Assembly (NCBI RefSeq): GCF_026745355.1
Contig: NC_079210.1
Coordinates: 21,386,483-21,450,482 of the forward strand
DNA from: Beta vulgaris subsp. vulgaris
Taxonomy: Eukaryota > Streptophyta > Magnoliopsida > Caryophyllales > Amaranthaceae
Length of the DNA: 64,000 nucleotides
Direction: 5' to 3'
Both the position numbers and the translations under genes were made by a program. This document shows positions 35,401-46,428 of the stretch, piece by piece (position 1 is the stretch's first letter; every line of letters starts with the position of its first letter). The notes beneath the pieces were generated by a model. The model was given only the letters and a program-made list of their open reading frames with translations. It was not told the DNA's origin and ran no database searches.

Positions 35401-35697
35401 AAATGTTGACATGAAGTTGTACCTCTTCCTCCAGTGTGTCGTCTTCAAATAAGGCTGCAAAGTTGTTAACAAAGTGACCTTTAATAGCCTGCTTGTCATG
35501 AATCCAATCACCTTCAAGTGCCGCACGAACAAAAGAAAGTTTGTTCCTCCATCTTCGAGCAATCGTTCTAAGTTGAAAAAAGGTAGTGTTGTAGTCACCA
35601 TCTCGTAACCATTTAACCCTAGAATTTTGATACCATAACAGTTCTTCCTTTTCAAGAATTGCATCAATCCTTCCCTAATTTTGCTTCCAATTCGATA
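32465..35697 (-). mobile_element. LINE-4: 5'-truncated L1-type retrotransposon with RNase H
   Basis: A minus-strand LINE flanked by a perfect 17-bp target duplication AAGTCATTAGCCCTTTA (32448-32464 and 35698-35714). It begins inside the endonuclease-to-RT spacer and ends with a short A-rich 3' end. It belongs to the RNase H-bearing group with LINE-2 and LINE-6 and sits in the 5.0-kb ELMO intron. Confidence 0.95.
32600..35690 (-). pseudogene. LINE-4 ORF2 (RT, zinc-binding domain, RNase H)
   Basis: RT includes FFQKNWDLVADSVCKLVIDM, SRPIGLCNVIYKIIGKCIVN, RFVSGRQITDNNVIVQEIIY and SPYLFMLCVERLNQII. The catalytic block near 34590 reads FFVNDITLF, so the Ala-Asp-Asp core has become Val-Asn-Asp. The zinc-binding region is HALTNTPRCGLCEDEDETTL, then HVLCDCKVAREVW. 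RNase H follows at 32640-33020 (NMDGA-like start, then ADKLRCHAEQQIRVDSSPPL at the end). Several frameshifts are present. Confidence 0.87.
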
Positions 35698-35789
35698 AAG
35701 TCATTAGCCCTTTACGAATACGAGTTCAAAGATAATTTAAGTGTTTCCCAAATTTATCGTATACTTAGTTATAGTAAGGGATATCATTA

Positions 35790-36302
35790 GGAAAATTTGC
35801 ACACAACCACCTTAAGTTTTCACTTATTTAGAAACTCCCACCTTTATGTTTTTTAAATTTCCACCTAAACTTTACAAAACCTTTATAAACTCCCACCAGT
35901 TTACAGATTTTGCCAAACTCTGTTAGTGGTGGGACCCAAATCAGTTATTTATTTTGTTTTTCTCTCCAAACAACTCATTTTCCCCCTTCTTATAGAAGAG
36001 AATTTCCCTTTTCACACTTTGATCCTTCACCCACATCTTATCAGAAGGAGGTCTATCCCCTTTGTTGCTTGTGTTGGAGGGAAATTCTCTTATATAAGAA
36101 GGGGGAATTGAGTTGTTTGGAGGAAAAAACAAAAGAAATAACTGATGCTGGTCCCACCACTAACGGAGTTTGGCAAAATCCGTTAAGTAGTGGGAGTTCA
36201 TAAAGGTTTTGTATAGTTTAGGTGGAAATTTAGGAAAAAAAAACATAAAGGTGGGAGTTTTTAAATAAGTGAAAACTTGAGGTGGTTTTAAGTAAATTTT
36301 CC
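35790..36302. mobile_element. Mutator-like hairpin MITE (513 bp)
   Basis: Begins GGAAAATTTGC and ends GTAAATTTTCC, with inverted arms of about 200 bp that pair nearly base for base (for example AACTCCCACCTTTATG with its complement near 36240). Nine-base flanks ATATCATTA (35781-35789) and ATATCCTTA (36303-36311) match at 8 of 9. The open frames across it are mirror by-products of the palindrome. Confidence 0.9.
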
Positions 36303-36535
36303 ATATCCTTATAATCACTTTCCATATCAAGTTCTAATTAGAACAACCTAAATGCAAGCGCAACATTACATACATCTCAATTGTATTACCCATCCTAGGA
36401 GACATCTCGTATGAACATCTGAAATAATAATTCCAGTCAAAAAGAAATATAATTGTTCAAGTAATGTCATTGCATCCATTTGAAACGTTTTAGCTGAAGA
36501 AAAGAGCAAGAACATATGTGATCAAAACGTCTTAC

Positions 36536-36682
36536 CTGAATGACACTTAAATTATAGTCTAAAAACTTCTCACTTCCATGACGCCTAAGACCTGTGCGAT
36601 GAAGAATGCCGCCAAACCATGTTCGGGGACCAACCATAGCCTTAGCTACAACAATCATACAAACAGGCACAAGTAAGAACAT
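36536..36682 (-). CDS. ELMO-domain protein, first recognised exon (possible start)
   Basis: The minus strand encodes AKAMVGPRTWFGGILHRTGL, then RRHGSEKFLDYNLSVIQ, ending phase 0 at donor GTAAGACG. This is the segment upstream of the ELMO domain in plant homologues. Two starts are possible. The frame extends upstream to ATG 36682 (MFLLVPVCMIVVAKAMVG), with an in-frame stop 16 codons before it. Alternatively the exon begins at 36645 after an acceptor-like TGTTGTAG. I give the longer form. No lesions are seen. If the shorter form is right, an upstream coding exon should lie further right. Confidence 0.82.
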
Positions 36683-38057
36683 TTGTTTATGAAGATAACC
36701 ATAGTGGCTTTGGAGATGACTCTCGGTTCATAATTACTAATGACAATTGACAAATTAGAAGTTAGCGACACTCATCATGTATCAGACATCAATGCAGATT
36801 GCAACTAAAACAAAGCTTATCAAGATTACAATATTAGCTAAAGCTTCATCCTTCCTAAACAAATTTGAATACCTCTCTATTTGTGTAAGAGAATGATTAT
36901 ATCTTGTTTCAGTTTACACAATGTCATCTCTAACTTCATGACAAGTCTATGTAAGTTTGGGGATGGATTTATCCTTCTCTAAATAGCTTATATATGTTAA
37001 TCAGGCGCTATGCATAGAAATCTTATCTTGTATTTTCTTTTGCAGTCACCTTAGTTATTCACCAACAATTTTAGGACATCTCCACACCCAGTGGTTGGCA
37101 ATAAATGATATATTGTTGTGTAATAAAATTATAAGTTTTTCTACGTTATACCTTGGTGTTTCTTTGACATCTACCTTTTACTCCAACATTTTTAAAATTA
37201 CACATGATATCCTTAAACATTCCAGATTTTATGCACTTTGTCATTATTAACTCGAAGGCAAATGTTTTGTCTATAATTTGTAATCTAATGAACTAATGTT
37301 GCTTATAAAATGTGTCCTTTACTAGTAAAATTGTGTACAAGTTAATATAGCTCCTAAAGCTCACAAAAAGGTAACAAAATTTATGACACCTAGTAGGCAA
37401 TCAGACACTATACATTAAAGGATTGGGGTACAACATAGAAAAAAAAGAAACACAAGGGTACAATGTAGAAAATCCTTAAAATTATAGTTCTTGAGAGTAA
37501 TGCTACAATTAAACGAAATAACATTTAACGACTTTGTTTGCGAAAGCATTTTAGGTGCCTAAAATGATAAGTTGATAAAACTTTTAGATGCTAAAATGAA
37601 TTAGATGTGATTAGGAAATAACTAAAATAAGATTTCAGTTCCTAAATGATCGATATTGATAAGGTAAAAAATATAACGTTTGAAATTCAGGTATCTAAAA
37701 TCTTAGTAAATAAAGTTAATCTATTAGAGATAAGTATTAGTTGGTTGATAAATGATATCCAGATAGAAAAGGCTATTTGGTAGCATATCCAAAGACAAGG
37801 TATCATAAGGATGAATATCAATATGACCACCAACTAAAGACAAAGAAGCTTTCAACCGTTCTCATTCTTCCTTTCGAAGTTGTATCGCGAAATCATTTGG
37901 AGTTTTGAAAAAAAGATGGAAAATATAATGGCAAATGCCACCGTTCAGTTCAGTTTAATACTCAAATTGATGTCATAATGGTCACCTTTGCATTACACAA
38001 CTACATATGACAAAGTTCAACAAATGACCTTATGTTTAGCATGCTCGATAATAATCC
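36683..38057. other. Upstream of ELMO gene, nothing certain
   Basis: AT-rich DNA between the first recognised ELMO exon and LINE-5. It may contain the 5' leader, promoter or an upstream intron. I could not place a TATA box or further exon with confidence. Confidence 0.35.
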
Positions 38058-38174
38058 GGATTATATGGAAGTTTCAATCAGGTCGCAGCAAAAGGGATGT
38101 TAAAAAAAAACCCTCCCGAAACCCACTACAGGCGCACATTACGAGTGAATGTTATCATGCGCCCCTCCAGTAAT

Positions 38175-38636
38175 ATGGGACGGAAAAAGAAGACGACAGC
38201 TCTGCTAATTGGTCAGCGGGACCAAGTTTTTCTACTGGGCCTCAATAACCTGTAAGAGTAGAGAATATTGAAGTTTTGGAAGGTCCTGCCAATGGAACAT
38301 TAAAAGTGACGATCCAAACAGAGAAGTCGCCTAAGATGGAAAAAGAGGGTAGTTCAAATCATATAGAAGATGCTATGATAAGGGTTAACTGGCCACAATC
38401 CAATTTCAGATAAAGGTATGGGGTTAATGGTTGTTGCTCCTACTATTATTGATGGGTCTTTGAACGCAAAACTGGACAAAAACGAAGTTTAAAAACTGAA
38501 TGAAACATGGGAAAATGCGATAATTAGGTACCTACCATAACATCCATGTATACCTATATTATAGCTCAATGGGGCCTCATCAATGCACCATCTCTGTTTA
38601 AGCATGACGAAGGTTATTTTGTTATCCAAGTGAAGT
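38175..38636 (+). pseudogene. LINE-5 ORF1 fragment
   Basis: Starts MGRKKKTTALLIGQRDQVFL at ATG 38175, then decays. Near 38440-38640 a DUF4283-like part is visible in two frames (VAPTIIDGSLNAKLDKNEV, NETWENAIIRY, then HDEGYFVIQVK). It ends abruptly where RT sequence begins. Confidence 0.7.
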
Positions 38637-41600
38637 AATTCATGAAGTGGTAAACCCTTCCCAAGCAGGTTACATCACAGATAGATTCATTGCAGATAAC
38701 ATTCTTCTTGCAACTAAACTGATTAGGGGATACTCTAGGGCTCATGTGTCACCTAGATGTGTGATTAAAGTGGATATAAAGAAGGCTGGTGACTGAGTTG
38801 AGTGGTCCTTCCTTGAAGCTATGATGTTAGAACTGGGGTTCCCTAACCTATGGCTATGATGTTAGAACTGGGGTTTCTCTCCTAGTAGGAACCTTGCCTT
38901 TCAAGTATCTTGGTGTGCCTTTGGCAGCCAGAAAATTGAATTTCTCTCAATTTAAGATTATGGTTGATAAAATCACAATTAGGGCTCAGTCTTGGATTGT
39001 TAAGTCTCTCAGCTATGCTGGAAGACTTCATGTAATATCCCAGAAATTTAAGCTTGATTGACATTTATAATTAGCTTTAAAAAAATGTTTAAAAATTAAT
39101 TAATTAATTAATTTAATCACTTTTGTATTATATTTGAAATAAAATAAAACATGTATTTGATAAAATAAGCTAATTTAGTATGGTGGTATAATAAAAGAAA
39201 ATAGGAAATACATACGAATTTTCGAAAATTTCTAAAATAGGAAAATCACCACTTCCACGCATTACATCTTCTTCCTTAAGCCTTCTCTCCTTGCTCTCCA
39301 AGGCTTCTTGAAGTCCTTTATCCCCAAGTATACTTTAACATTAACATTTTAGTTTCTTAGCTAGGTTTTCATTCATAAAATCTTTATAAATTGTAACCGA
39401 AATTCACCATTCTTCACCAACAAAAAATATGAAATTTATACAACCTTCTACCACCCAACCCCCTGTTTTTCCGGCTAACCTGCCGGCCAACACGCCGCCT
39501 CCTCCATGCCACCTGCTTGCCGAAGCTCCGACCACCCCTCCCCTTTGTTGCCTACTTTGTGTTACAAGCAAGTAAGTTTTAATAGTTTCCCTCCTATTAT
39601 TGTTTTGAAAAGTTTAAGTCATTAGTTTAGGCCTAGTAATTTACATGACCCAAGTATGTTTGACTAATTAACTAAACTAACTTGAATTATAGTCTTGCGT
39701 TTGTAATTCAAAATCTAAATTATAGGTATAGTAAATTTAGTTATGCGTAAGTGTGCCTATAATCTTTCAAGTTAAATATTGAAACTTAATATGTTTATAA
39801 ATCAAGTTGTTTGAACTTAGTTAATTAAACTTAACGTTATACAGTTCACTCTACTTCATGAAATAATCATACAACCTAAATTATGGTATAAAATATATTA
39901 TGAAATAATCATCAGAATTTCACATTAGTTACATAAAGGGTGATTTTATTAGTTAAATTATAGTTTACAATGTATTAGTAACTAATCACATGATTACTTG
40001 TTCATAGCTTAAATATATCAAGTAGGAAATAATACTACTTAAGTACACTCGGATTATTACTATAGTAAGCTAACGAGAAATATGTATAACTTAACATTTG
40101 TAAGTTCTTTTATAAAGTTTGAGTAATGTAAATGAAAGGTACTAGTCTTCACTTATTAACCATATGAATCCTACTTTCTAACTTTAATTAAATGAATCTC
40201 ATGTCTTAGCTAAATAGTTGTAAATAATTTTTAAGTACTTATTAGGCGCCCGATAATTAGCAGACGATAAATTTGATACTAAATCTTACGATGATAAGAT
40301 AGTTATACAACCAAACCTTCAAGTCATTAAATATGAATTTCCATGAATTCTATAAGTAGTAGTTGTTACTAAATAATTTTACATAAGATGGACTTAGAAC
40401 TCATATTAAATGTGTCATCTATTATATTAATATTAAAGGACCTTTTTAACTAATTTAGCAAGTCAAGAATTATAGTTTAAGTAATAATGGTAATAATGAG
40501 GTTCCATAACAATTAATTTCAGACACTCACTATTAAGTCATATTAAAGCACTTTATATAATGTGCACATGATGGAATTAGATCATAGAGCTTAAAAATCT
40601 AGAATAAAATAATAATAAGTCGTCTTTTATTAATTTTTGAATAGATTAGAAAGGAAAAGGGATATTACAAGCCTCCCCCCGGCTATCAAGTTTAATAATC
40701 GCAACTCGAGGTAACGTCTACTGCTAACGTCTGCCTTCCCCTTCCAACTACGTTTTATGACGCTTTTATAATGTTTTGATGATATGTGTTTATGGATTGC
40801 GGGATATGAAATATTTTTCCAACTGATCTTTACGACAATGTTATGATATAATATGGTTTTAATGATGCTTAAGAGATGTTTTATGATGTAAATGTAAAAA
40901 ATGATGAAACATGATAAATGAAAGTGAAAGACGAATCTTGGCAGTACTCTATGGACACCGCAAGTGTCACCTTTGTTGTGACCGCCTTTTGGATATGGGC
41001 ACCACAAGTGTAACCTTTGTTGTGACCGCAAGAGTGATATTATGGATTATGTTGAAGTGACTTTACATATATTTCGGATATTTAGAATACTCTGTATTAA
41101 GAGTAATTATTACTTTAAGTTGAGAATATGTAAGTTTACGAGATAATTTTAGGCTATTATATTAATAGTAGGCCCTAACCCACATGCTTAAGTTATGATT
41201 CCGCTGTTGATTAAGGTTTTGTATTTTTTGGGAGTTACACTTCAACTAATTAGAAGTATTCTTAGTAGCATGCAAAACTATTGGGCCCATATCTTCCCTA
41301 TGTCTAAGAAGCTTATTAAAGAAGTTGAGATGGTTGGTAAAGGTTTTTATGGATAGGAAAAACTCTTGAGTCTAAAAGATATCTTGTGTCTTAGCATAAC
41401 TTCTTTCATCCTAAGGTGGCTGGGGGCTGGAATCTTACTAACATGGTTGTCTAGAATCAAGCTGTTACACTTAAACTGTTATGGGCTATCTCTTTTATAG
41501 GAGATAAACTCTAGGTGCAGTGGATCAATGCATATTACCCGAGAAGGGATGATATTTACAATGTTGTTTTAAGTAACAACATATTTTGGATCCTTAGAAA

Positions 41601-42200
41601 GATTGTAAATTCTTGGGATTTGATAAATGAGTTTGGTGGATGGAAGTCCGTCACACAGAAAATTCAGTATCAAAAAAGCCTATAGGGTTCTTCATGGTAG
41701 GTTTAAACAGGTTAATTGGAGAATATTAGTTTGTTATAATCATGCAAGTCCAAAAAGTAAATTCATTATGTGGCTTGCACTTCAAAATAGACTGGCTACT
41801 TGTGATAGAGTTAGCAAATGGATTTCTGGCTGTAACCTGGGCTACTGCCTATGCTTAACTGGAGTTTAACAATCCGTGCAATATTTATTCTTTCAATGTT
41901 GCTACTCATCTGAAGTGTGGGCTAAGGTGATGCAGTAGGTCAAAGTGAATGATACTCCGTCCTGTTTTGATGATGAAACAGAATTGTGATTGGTAAAACA
42001 AAGGGTGAGAAGCCTGATGATCAAGTATTTGTGATTTTATTCACTGAAACTTTGTATGCCATTTAGAAGCAAAGAAATAGGAAACTTTTTTATAGTAGCA
42101 ATCTACCTGTTCAAACACTTGTAAGAGAAATCATGTTTAATACTGCTTGTAAGTGTAATGAGAAGCAAATAAGTCTTCTAATTCGGTAGTTAATTAAGGT
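38637..42200 (+). pseudogene. LINE-5 ORF2 remnant (reverse transcriptase, zinc-binding domain)
   Basis: RT from AGYITDRFIADNILLATKLI and CVIKVDIKKA to VEWSFLEAMMLELGFP. A 22-bp duplication (CTATGATGTTAGAACTGGGG, near 38818 and 38853) marks a second deletion. The frame resumes with LPFKYLGVPLAARKLN, then the solo LTR, then NYWAHIFPMSKKLIKEVEMV. A zinc-binding tail at 41627-41869 reads FIMWLALQNRLATCDRVSKW and then CNLGYCLCL. The catalytic DD region falls in the deleted part. Confidence 0.82.
39031..41239 (+). repeat. Solo LTR 2 (2209 bp) inside LINE-5
   Basis: Begins TGTAATATCCC and ends GGGAGTTACA, with a perfect 5-bp duplication CTTCA (39026-39030 and 41240-41244). LINE-5 coding resumes exactly on both sides. 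The 3' part resembles solo LTR 1 (TTCCGCTG and TTAAG near the end). A two-copy repeat of about 44 bp (GTGTCACCTTTGTTGTGACC and a variant) lies at 40955-41030. Orientation is inferred from similarity to LTR 1. Confidence 0.88.
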
Positions 42201-42356
42201 TTCGAGTCTACCTCTAACCTATGTGGGATCCTTCTGTTGTTTCTTTGTTTATGTTGTAGGCCATATGTGGCCTCTAGTGCTATTTGTGTAGGTTGTATCT
42301 CAATCACCAATTTTTTTTGGTTTTTAATAACAACTTCAAACTGCCAAAAAAAATAT

Positions 42357-42869
42357 GGATTATATGCCAAACGAAGAAATCTCGAAAGTTGCTAATTACA
42401 GAAGTAGCGAAACATCAAGAGATACTTCTAAAGAGATGGATTTGGTTCATGATAGTATTACTAGTCAAATATGGAGTAGAAAATAATTGTTATTGTATTT
42501 TACAAGTATCGTATTTTTTTGTATTATGATAGTTTCTACGCCTAATATGATAGTATAAATTTAAAGAAACGTGTTTCATAATTGCTTGTGGAGAAGTAGC
42601 GAAATATTTTTGTTCAAGTGAGTTATTATTTGAAATTTATATTATTTTTTTTATTATTTAAATACATTAATAATGATGTTAGAACTAGTTTGATCAAAAT
42701 CAAAATAATTATTCAACTTTTGCAACTAGTTCCGTCAAACAGTTAAACTAATCAGCTAGCTAATCAATTTCCGCTATACCTTATCAGTTTCAGCTACCTT
42801 ATCAGTTTCAGCTACATTTCAGATAGTATATTGCCAAACAGAACCAACTATTAAACTACTTCTAGAAGG
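42357..42869. other. Spacer between LINE-5 and LINE-6
   Basis: AT-rich DNA. The motif TATCAGTTTCAGCTACA is repeated near 42781-42812. No gene recognised. Confidence 0.4.
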
Positions 42870-45778
42870 TGTTGAAGTCAAATAGAAGCATCTAATAATG
42901 ATTTTGGATGACCACCATGCCATAGCACATCTCATTGCGTCTCATTTGAGAAATATTTATGAATTATCAAGCCCGAATTTAGTGGGTCCACACTGAGACG
43001 CAGATAACATTGATCTGGTATTACACGAGTTAAATCTTCCTAATAATTTAACTCAAGATCAGAGGAGTTGTTGGCTCCTTTCTTGAATACAGAAATTCAG
43101 CTCGCCATATTCGATATAGCTAATGACAAATCACCAGGCCTCGATGGTTTTCTTACGGAGTTCTTAAAGATTCCTTGGCCTTTACTAGGAAGCATGTCAT
43201 TCAGGCTGTTAATTGTTTCTTATCTATAGTAAATCTACTTAAAGAATGGGATTGTGCTCTTTTGATTCTTATTTCGAAGAATGATTCTCCAGAAGAGGTA
43301 AATCAGTTAAGACCTATAAGTTTGTGCAATGTTATATATAAATGTGCCTCAAAATGCCTAGTTAATCGCATGAAGCCCTTAAATTCCCCATTTGATTGAT
43401 AATTTTCAAAATGCTTTTGTTCCTATTTGACAAATGGGTGATAATACTCTTATTTCGCATGCGCTGTTGCATACTATTAACAAACAAAAATCAGACCATT
43501 GTCACCTAGCTGCTCTTAAACTAGACATGAACAAAGCTTGTGATCGTGTGAGTGGGCTTTCTATCCTCCAGATCCTTCCTGCTTACGGCTTTCCGAAAAA
43601 GTAGGTTCACTTAATTCAACAATGTATCTCTACCGTCTCATATCATATATTCATCAATGGTAAAGTCACTGAGCCCTTTGTTCCTCAATGTGGTCTGTGA
43701 CAGGGACATCCTCTGTCTCTGTATTTATTTTTGTTTTGTATGGATATTTTATCAAGAATAACGTCGTTACAAGCCGATATCCAATAATTCATGGGTATCC
43801 GACTTGGTCCTTAGGGCCCACTTATTTCACATATATTCTTCGCGGATGAGTCATAATTCTTCTTCAAGGCCTCAACTAAAGCTTACACTAATCTTAAAAA
43901 CATGATAGAGCGATTTTGTACTATCTCTAGTCAACTGCTGAACTTGCAAAAATTTGTCGTCAAGTTTAGTCCAAGTATCTCGCAGGAAAAATAGTAGGAG
44001 TATAAGAATATTCTAAGGAGTAAGGATGGAATCACACTCGTCACTTAGTATCTATCTTGGTACCCCAGTTAATATACATGGTTCGAAAATTAGACATTTT
44101 ACTTCTTTGCTGGATATAGTTTCGGGGAAGATCTCTTAGTGGAGACATCGTACTCTATCGCAATCCAAAAAAATTATTATTATCAATTGTATCCTTGTTC
44201 CAACCATCATTCATCAACTACGGTTTTCAGGATCCTGTAAACTATTGTTAACAAACTTGACGATCTTATAGCACGATTTTTCTCGAAAGGTGCTATAAAT
44301 CAAGGCATACATTAGAGCAAACATGCTTTTGTACACCTCCCAAAAGGCTTGGGAGGACTAGGGCTTCGCAGTGTAATGATGTACTTTTGATGCAAAAAGC
44401 ATGTCGTATACAACGAAATCCCAAACTGGTCCTCTCTCGAGTTTATCACACCACTTGCTTGAGTGCACGTAGAACTGTTATGTCATGGGGCTCTCATGGT
44501 ATCTTGAAGCCACTACCACCTTAAGCACGCACTGCGCTTCGAAAGTTGGCAATGGTAGAAGTATCCTCGGACGCAAAGAGAAATGGGTGTAAGACCAAAC
44601 TCCGATTATGAAGGATGATGTTCCGTTACATATGGCCGCTAGATTAAAAGTTGCAAATCTTATTTCCCCCAAATGGCAAAGAATGGGAGAGCGAAAGAAT
44701 TCGTGCATACTTTATCCCTTCCAGTGCTCACGAAATTTTAGGTATGGAACTGCCCAACAACTCAACCACCCAAGATAGGTTATACTGGCCTCATACAAAA
44801 ACGGGTCAATTTTCCACCAAATAGCTTACGCTTGTTCCTAAACAACAACAAAATGACATATATAGCATGACAAGTCCATTGCATTTGCATTTCTTCCGCA
44901 TTCTTTGGATTTTGAACACCATGCCAAAATGGAAGGTTCTCATTTGGAATCTATGGCATAATAGTCTCACGACTTCGGAAAACTTATTTCGTCGGGGGCT
45001 TGGAGATTCGGCCTCCTGCCTTATTTGTTTAATTGAGCTAGAATCTCGACAACACCTCTTCCAAGAGTGCCCTCTTTCTTTGGAAGCTTGGTCTACTAAT
45101 ACGAATTTGTTAATTCCTCATATTGATAATGCTTCTTCCTCTTTTGAGACCTGGCTTCTAGAACATATTCTTTAAATTACACAACTTGAAGGGCGTAATA
45201 GCCCCCGTTTGCGTGACTTTATTACTATTATCTAGGCTCTCTGGACAACACGAAATGATCAGATCTTCCGCCGCATTCCAGCTACAGTGGAGGTACTTCA
45301 ACAACATAATAGTCAGCTGACGCTGGAGGTACTCTTTCGAGTTGATGGTTCATGGATTAAGCATTCGCAACGGGGCATTGCAGCTTGGATTGCTTATTTT
45401 CTGGGAACTCAAAACTCGACTAGTCACGCACAACGTTTCTTAGCCTCTTCTGCACTTCATACAAAAGCTAAAGCATGTCTTCTTGCGCTTACCTGGGCAC
45501 GACATAATGATATTGCTCGAATAATCCTCATGTACACTGACTCGGCGAATCTGGTCCGTCTTTTGCAATCCCCTACAGGTCGAGACATTACGATACAACA
45601 CACAATCGATGACATTCGCGTAATCGTCAGGAATTTTCAATGGTGTCGCATTGTCAAAGTAAGCAGAGAGGAGGTGGCTCCAGCTCATGATTTAACAACT
45701 CTATGTTGTGTTTCTAGTTTTTCTTCTCTTTCATTATAATTTTATCTAGTTTGTACGTTTTCTCGTTGTAAAAAAAAA
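42870..45778 (+). mobile_element. LINE-6: 5'-truncated L1-type retrotransposon with RNase H
   Basis: A plus-strand LINE from the endonuclease-to-RT spacer to a poly(A) run at 45770-45778. No target duplication was identified, so the left limit is approximate. It groups with LINE-2 and LINE-4. Confidence 0.86.
43050..45739 (+). pseudogene. LINE-6 ORF2 (RT, zinc-binding domain, RNase H)
   Basis: RT begins FDIANDKSPGLDGF at 43110 and includes QLRPISLCNVIYKCASKCLV. The catalytic block at about 43836 is FFADES, with the second Asp changed to Glu, followed by a stop. The zinc-binding domain at 44867-45175 reads GDSASCLICLIELESRQHLF, then QECPLSLEAW. RNase H at 45287-45739 keeps the first Asp (RVDGSW) and a later Asp (YTDSANLV), but the catalytic Glu is Lys (HTKAKACLLAL). 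Many stops lie between 43400 and 44860. Confidence 0.86.
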
Positions 45779-46419
45779 TTAATGTGTAGATTCTAGAATG
45801 AAACTTTAGCCATATTTTAGGATCAATGAGAAGCAATGCATCAATGTTTCCATGCAACATCTTTCTGAGTACAAATACAAAAATTTCAATTAGTAGGTCC
45901 TTCTCATTAGAGAAGAATGATCAATAAGTACTAAAAAAGCAATAAAATACATGAACCTACAAATATACATAGGATGCCAAAGACATACATAAACTAACCC
46001 CTCCACACCCAATGCACCTACCTTTCCCGCGGCCCTTAGCCAACAAAAAAAAAGCAAGGAAAATGAAGAACGACATGGAAATATAATGATGCTTATTGAA
46101 CATCGAATATATACATATTTATTTACTTGAAAAACAAGATTGAGAAATATGATAGTCAATGAGAAGTGGATGTACTCACTAAAACATTGAGAAAGCTGAG
46201 ACTTTAGGCTATAAAAATTATGCACCAGCTCTCAGTCATCATCATGTCTCTTCTTTATATAGTAAATCTCATCTTCATCAACCTACATTATAAGTATTTA
46301 CAGTATATATTTCAAAATAATTAAGTTAGCCCATCGTTCCTGCCACAAACTTTTAACACATGATGATTAGCATGCAGACGATCTTAAACCATTTTCAAAC
46401 AAAGAAAATGCTCCTACAA
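45779..46419. other. Spacer with one exon-like minus-strand stretch
   Basis: No gene established. On the minus strand 46232-46282 reads VDEDEIYYIKKRHDDD and stop after an acceptor-like ATAATGTAG, which could be a terminal exon of an unidentified gene. Confidence 0.3.
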
Positions 46420-46428
46420 TTATATTTA

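Larger units (their letters stand above)
38068..42356 (+). mobile_element. LINE-5: L1-type retrotransposon with internal deletion, split by a solo LTR
   Basis: A plus-strand LINE flanked by a perfect 10-bp duplication GGATTATATG (38058-38067 and 42357-42366), with an A8 tail at 42346-42353. Its 5' end and ORF1 start are present, so insertion was probably full length. Most of ORF1's second half, the endonuclease and the start of RT have been lost near 38637. A 2.2-kb solo LTR interrupts the rest. It groups with LINE-1 and LINE-3 (no RNase H). Confidence 0.9.

Noticed and set aside
35910..36203. 97-codon plus-strand frame
   Set aside because: Located across the hairpin MITE 35790-36302; mirror frames occur on both strands.
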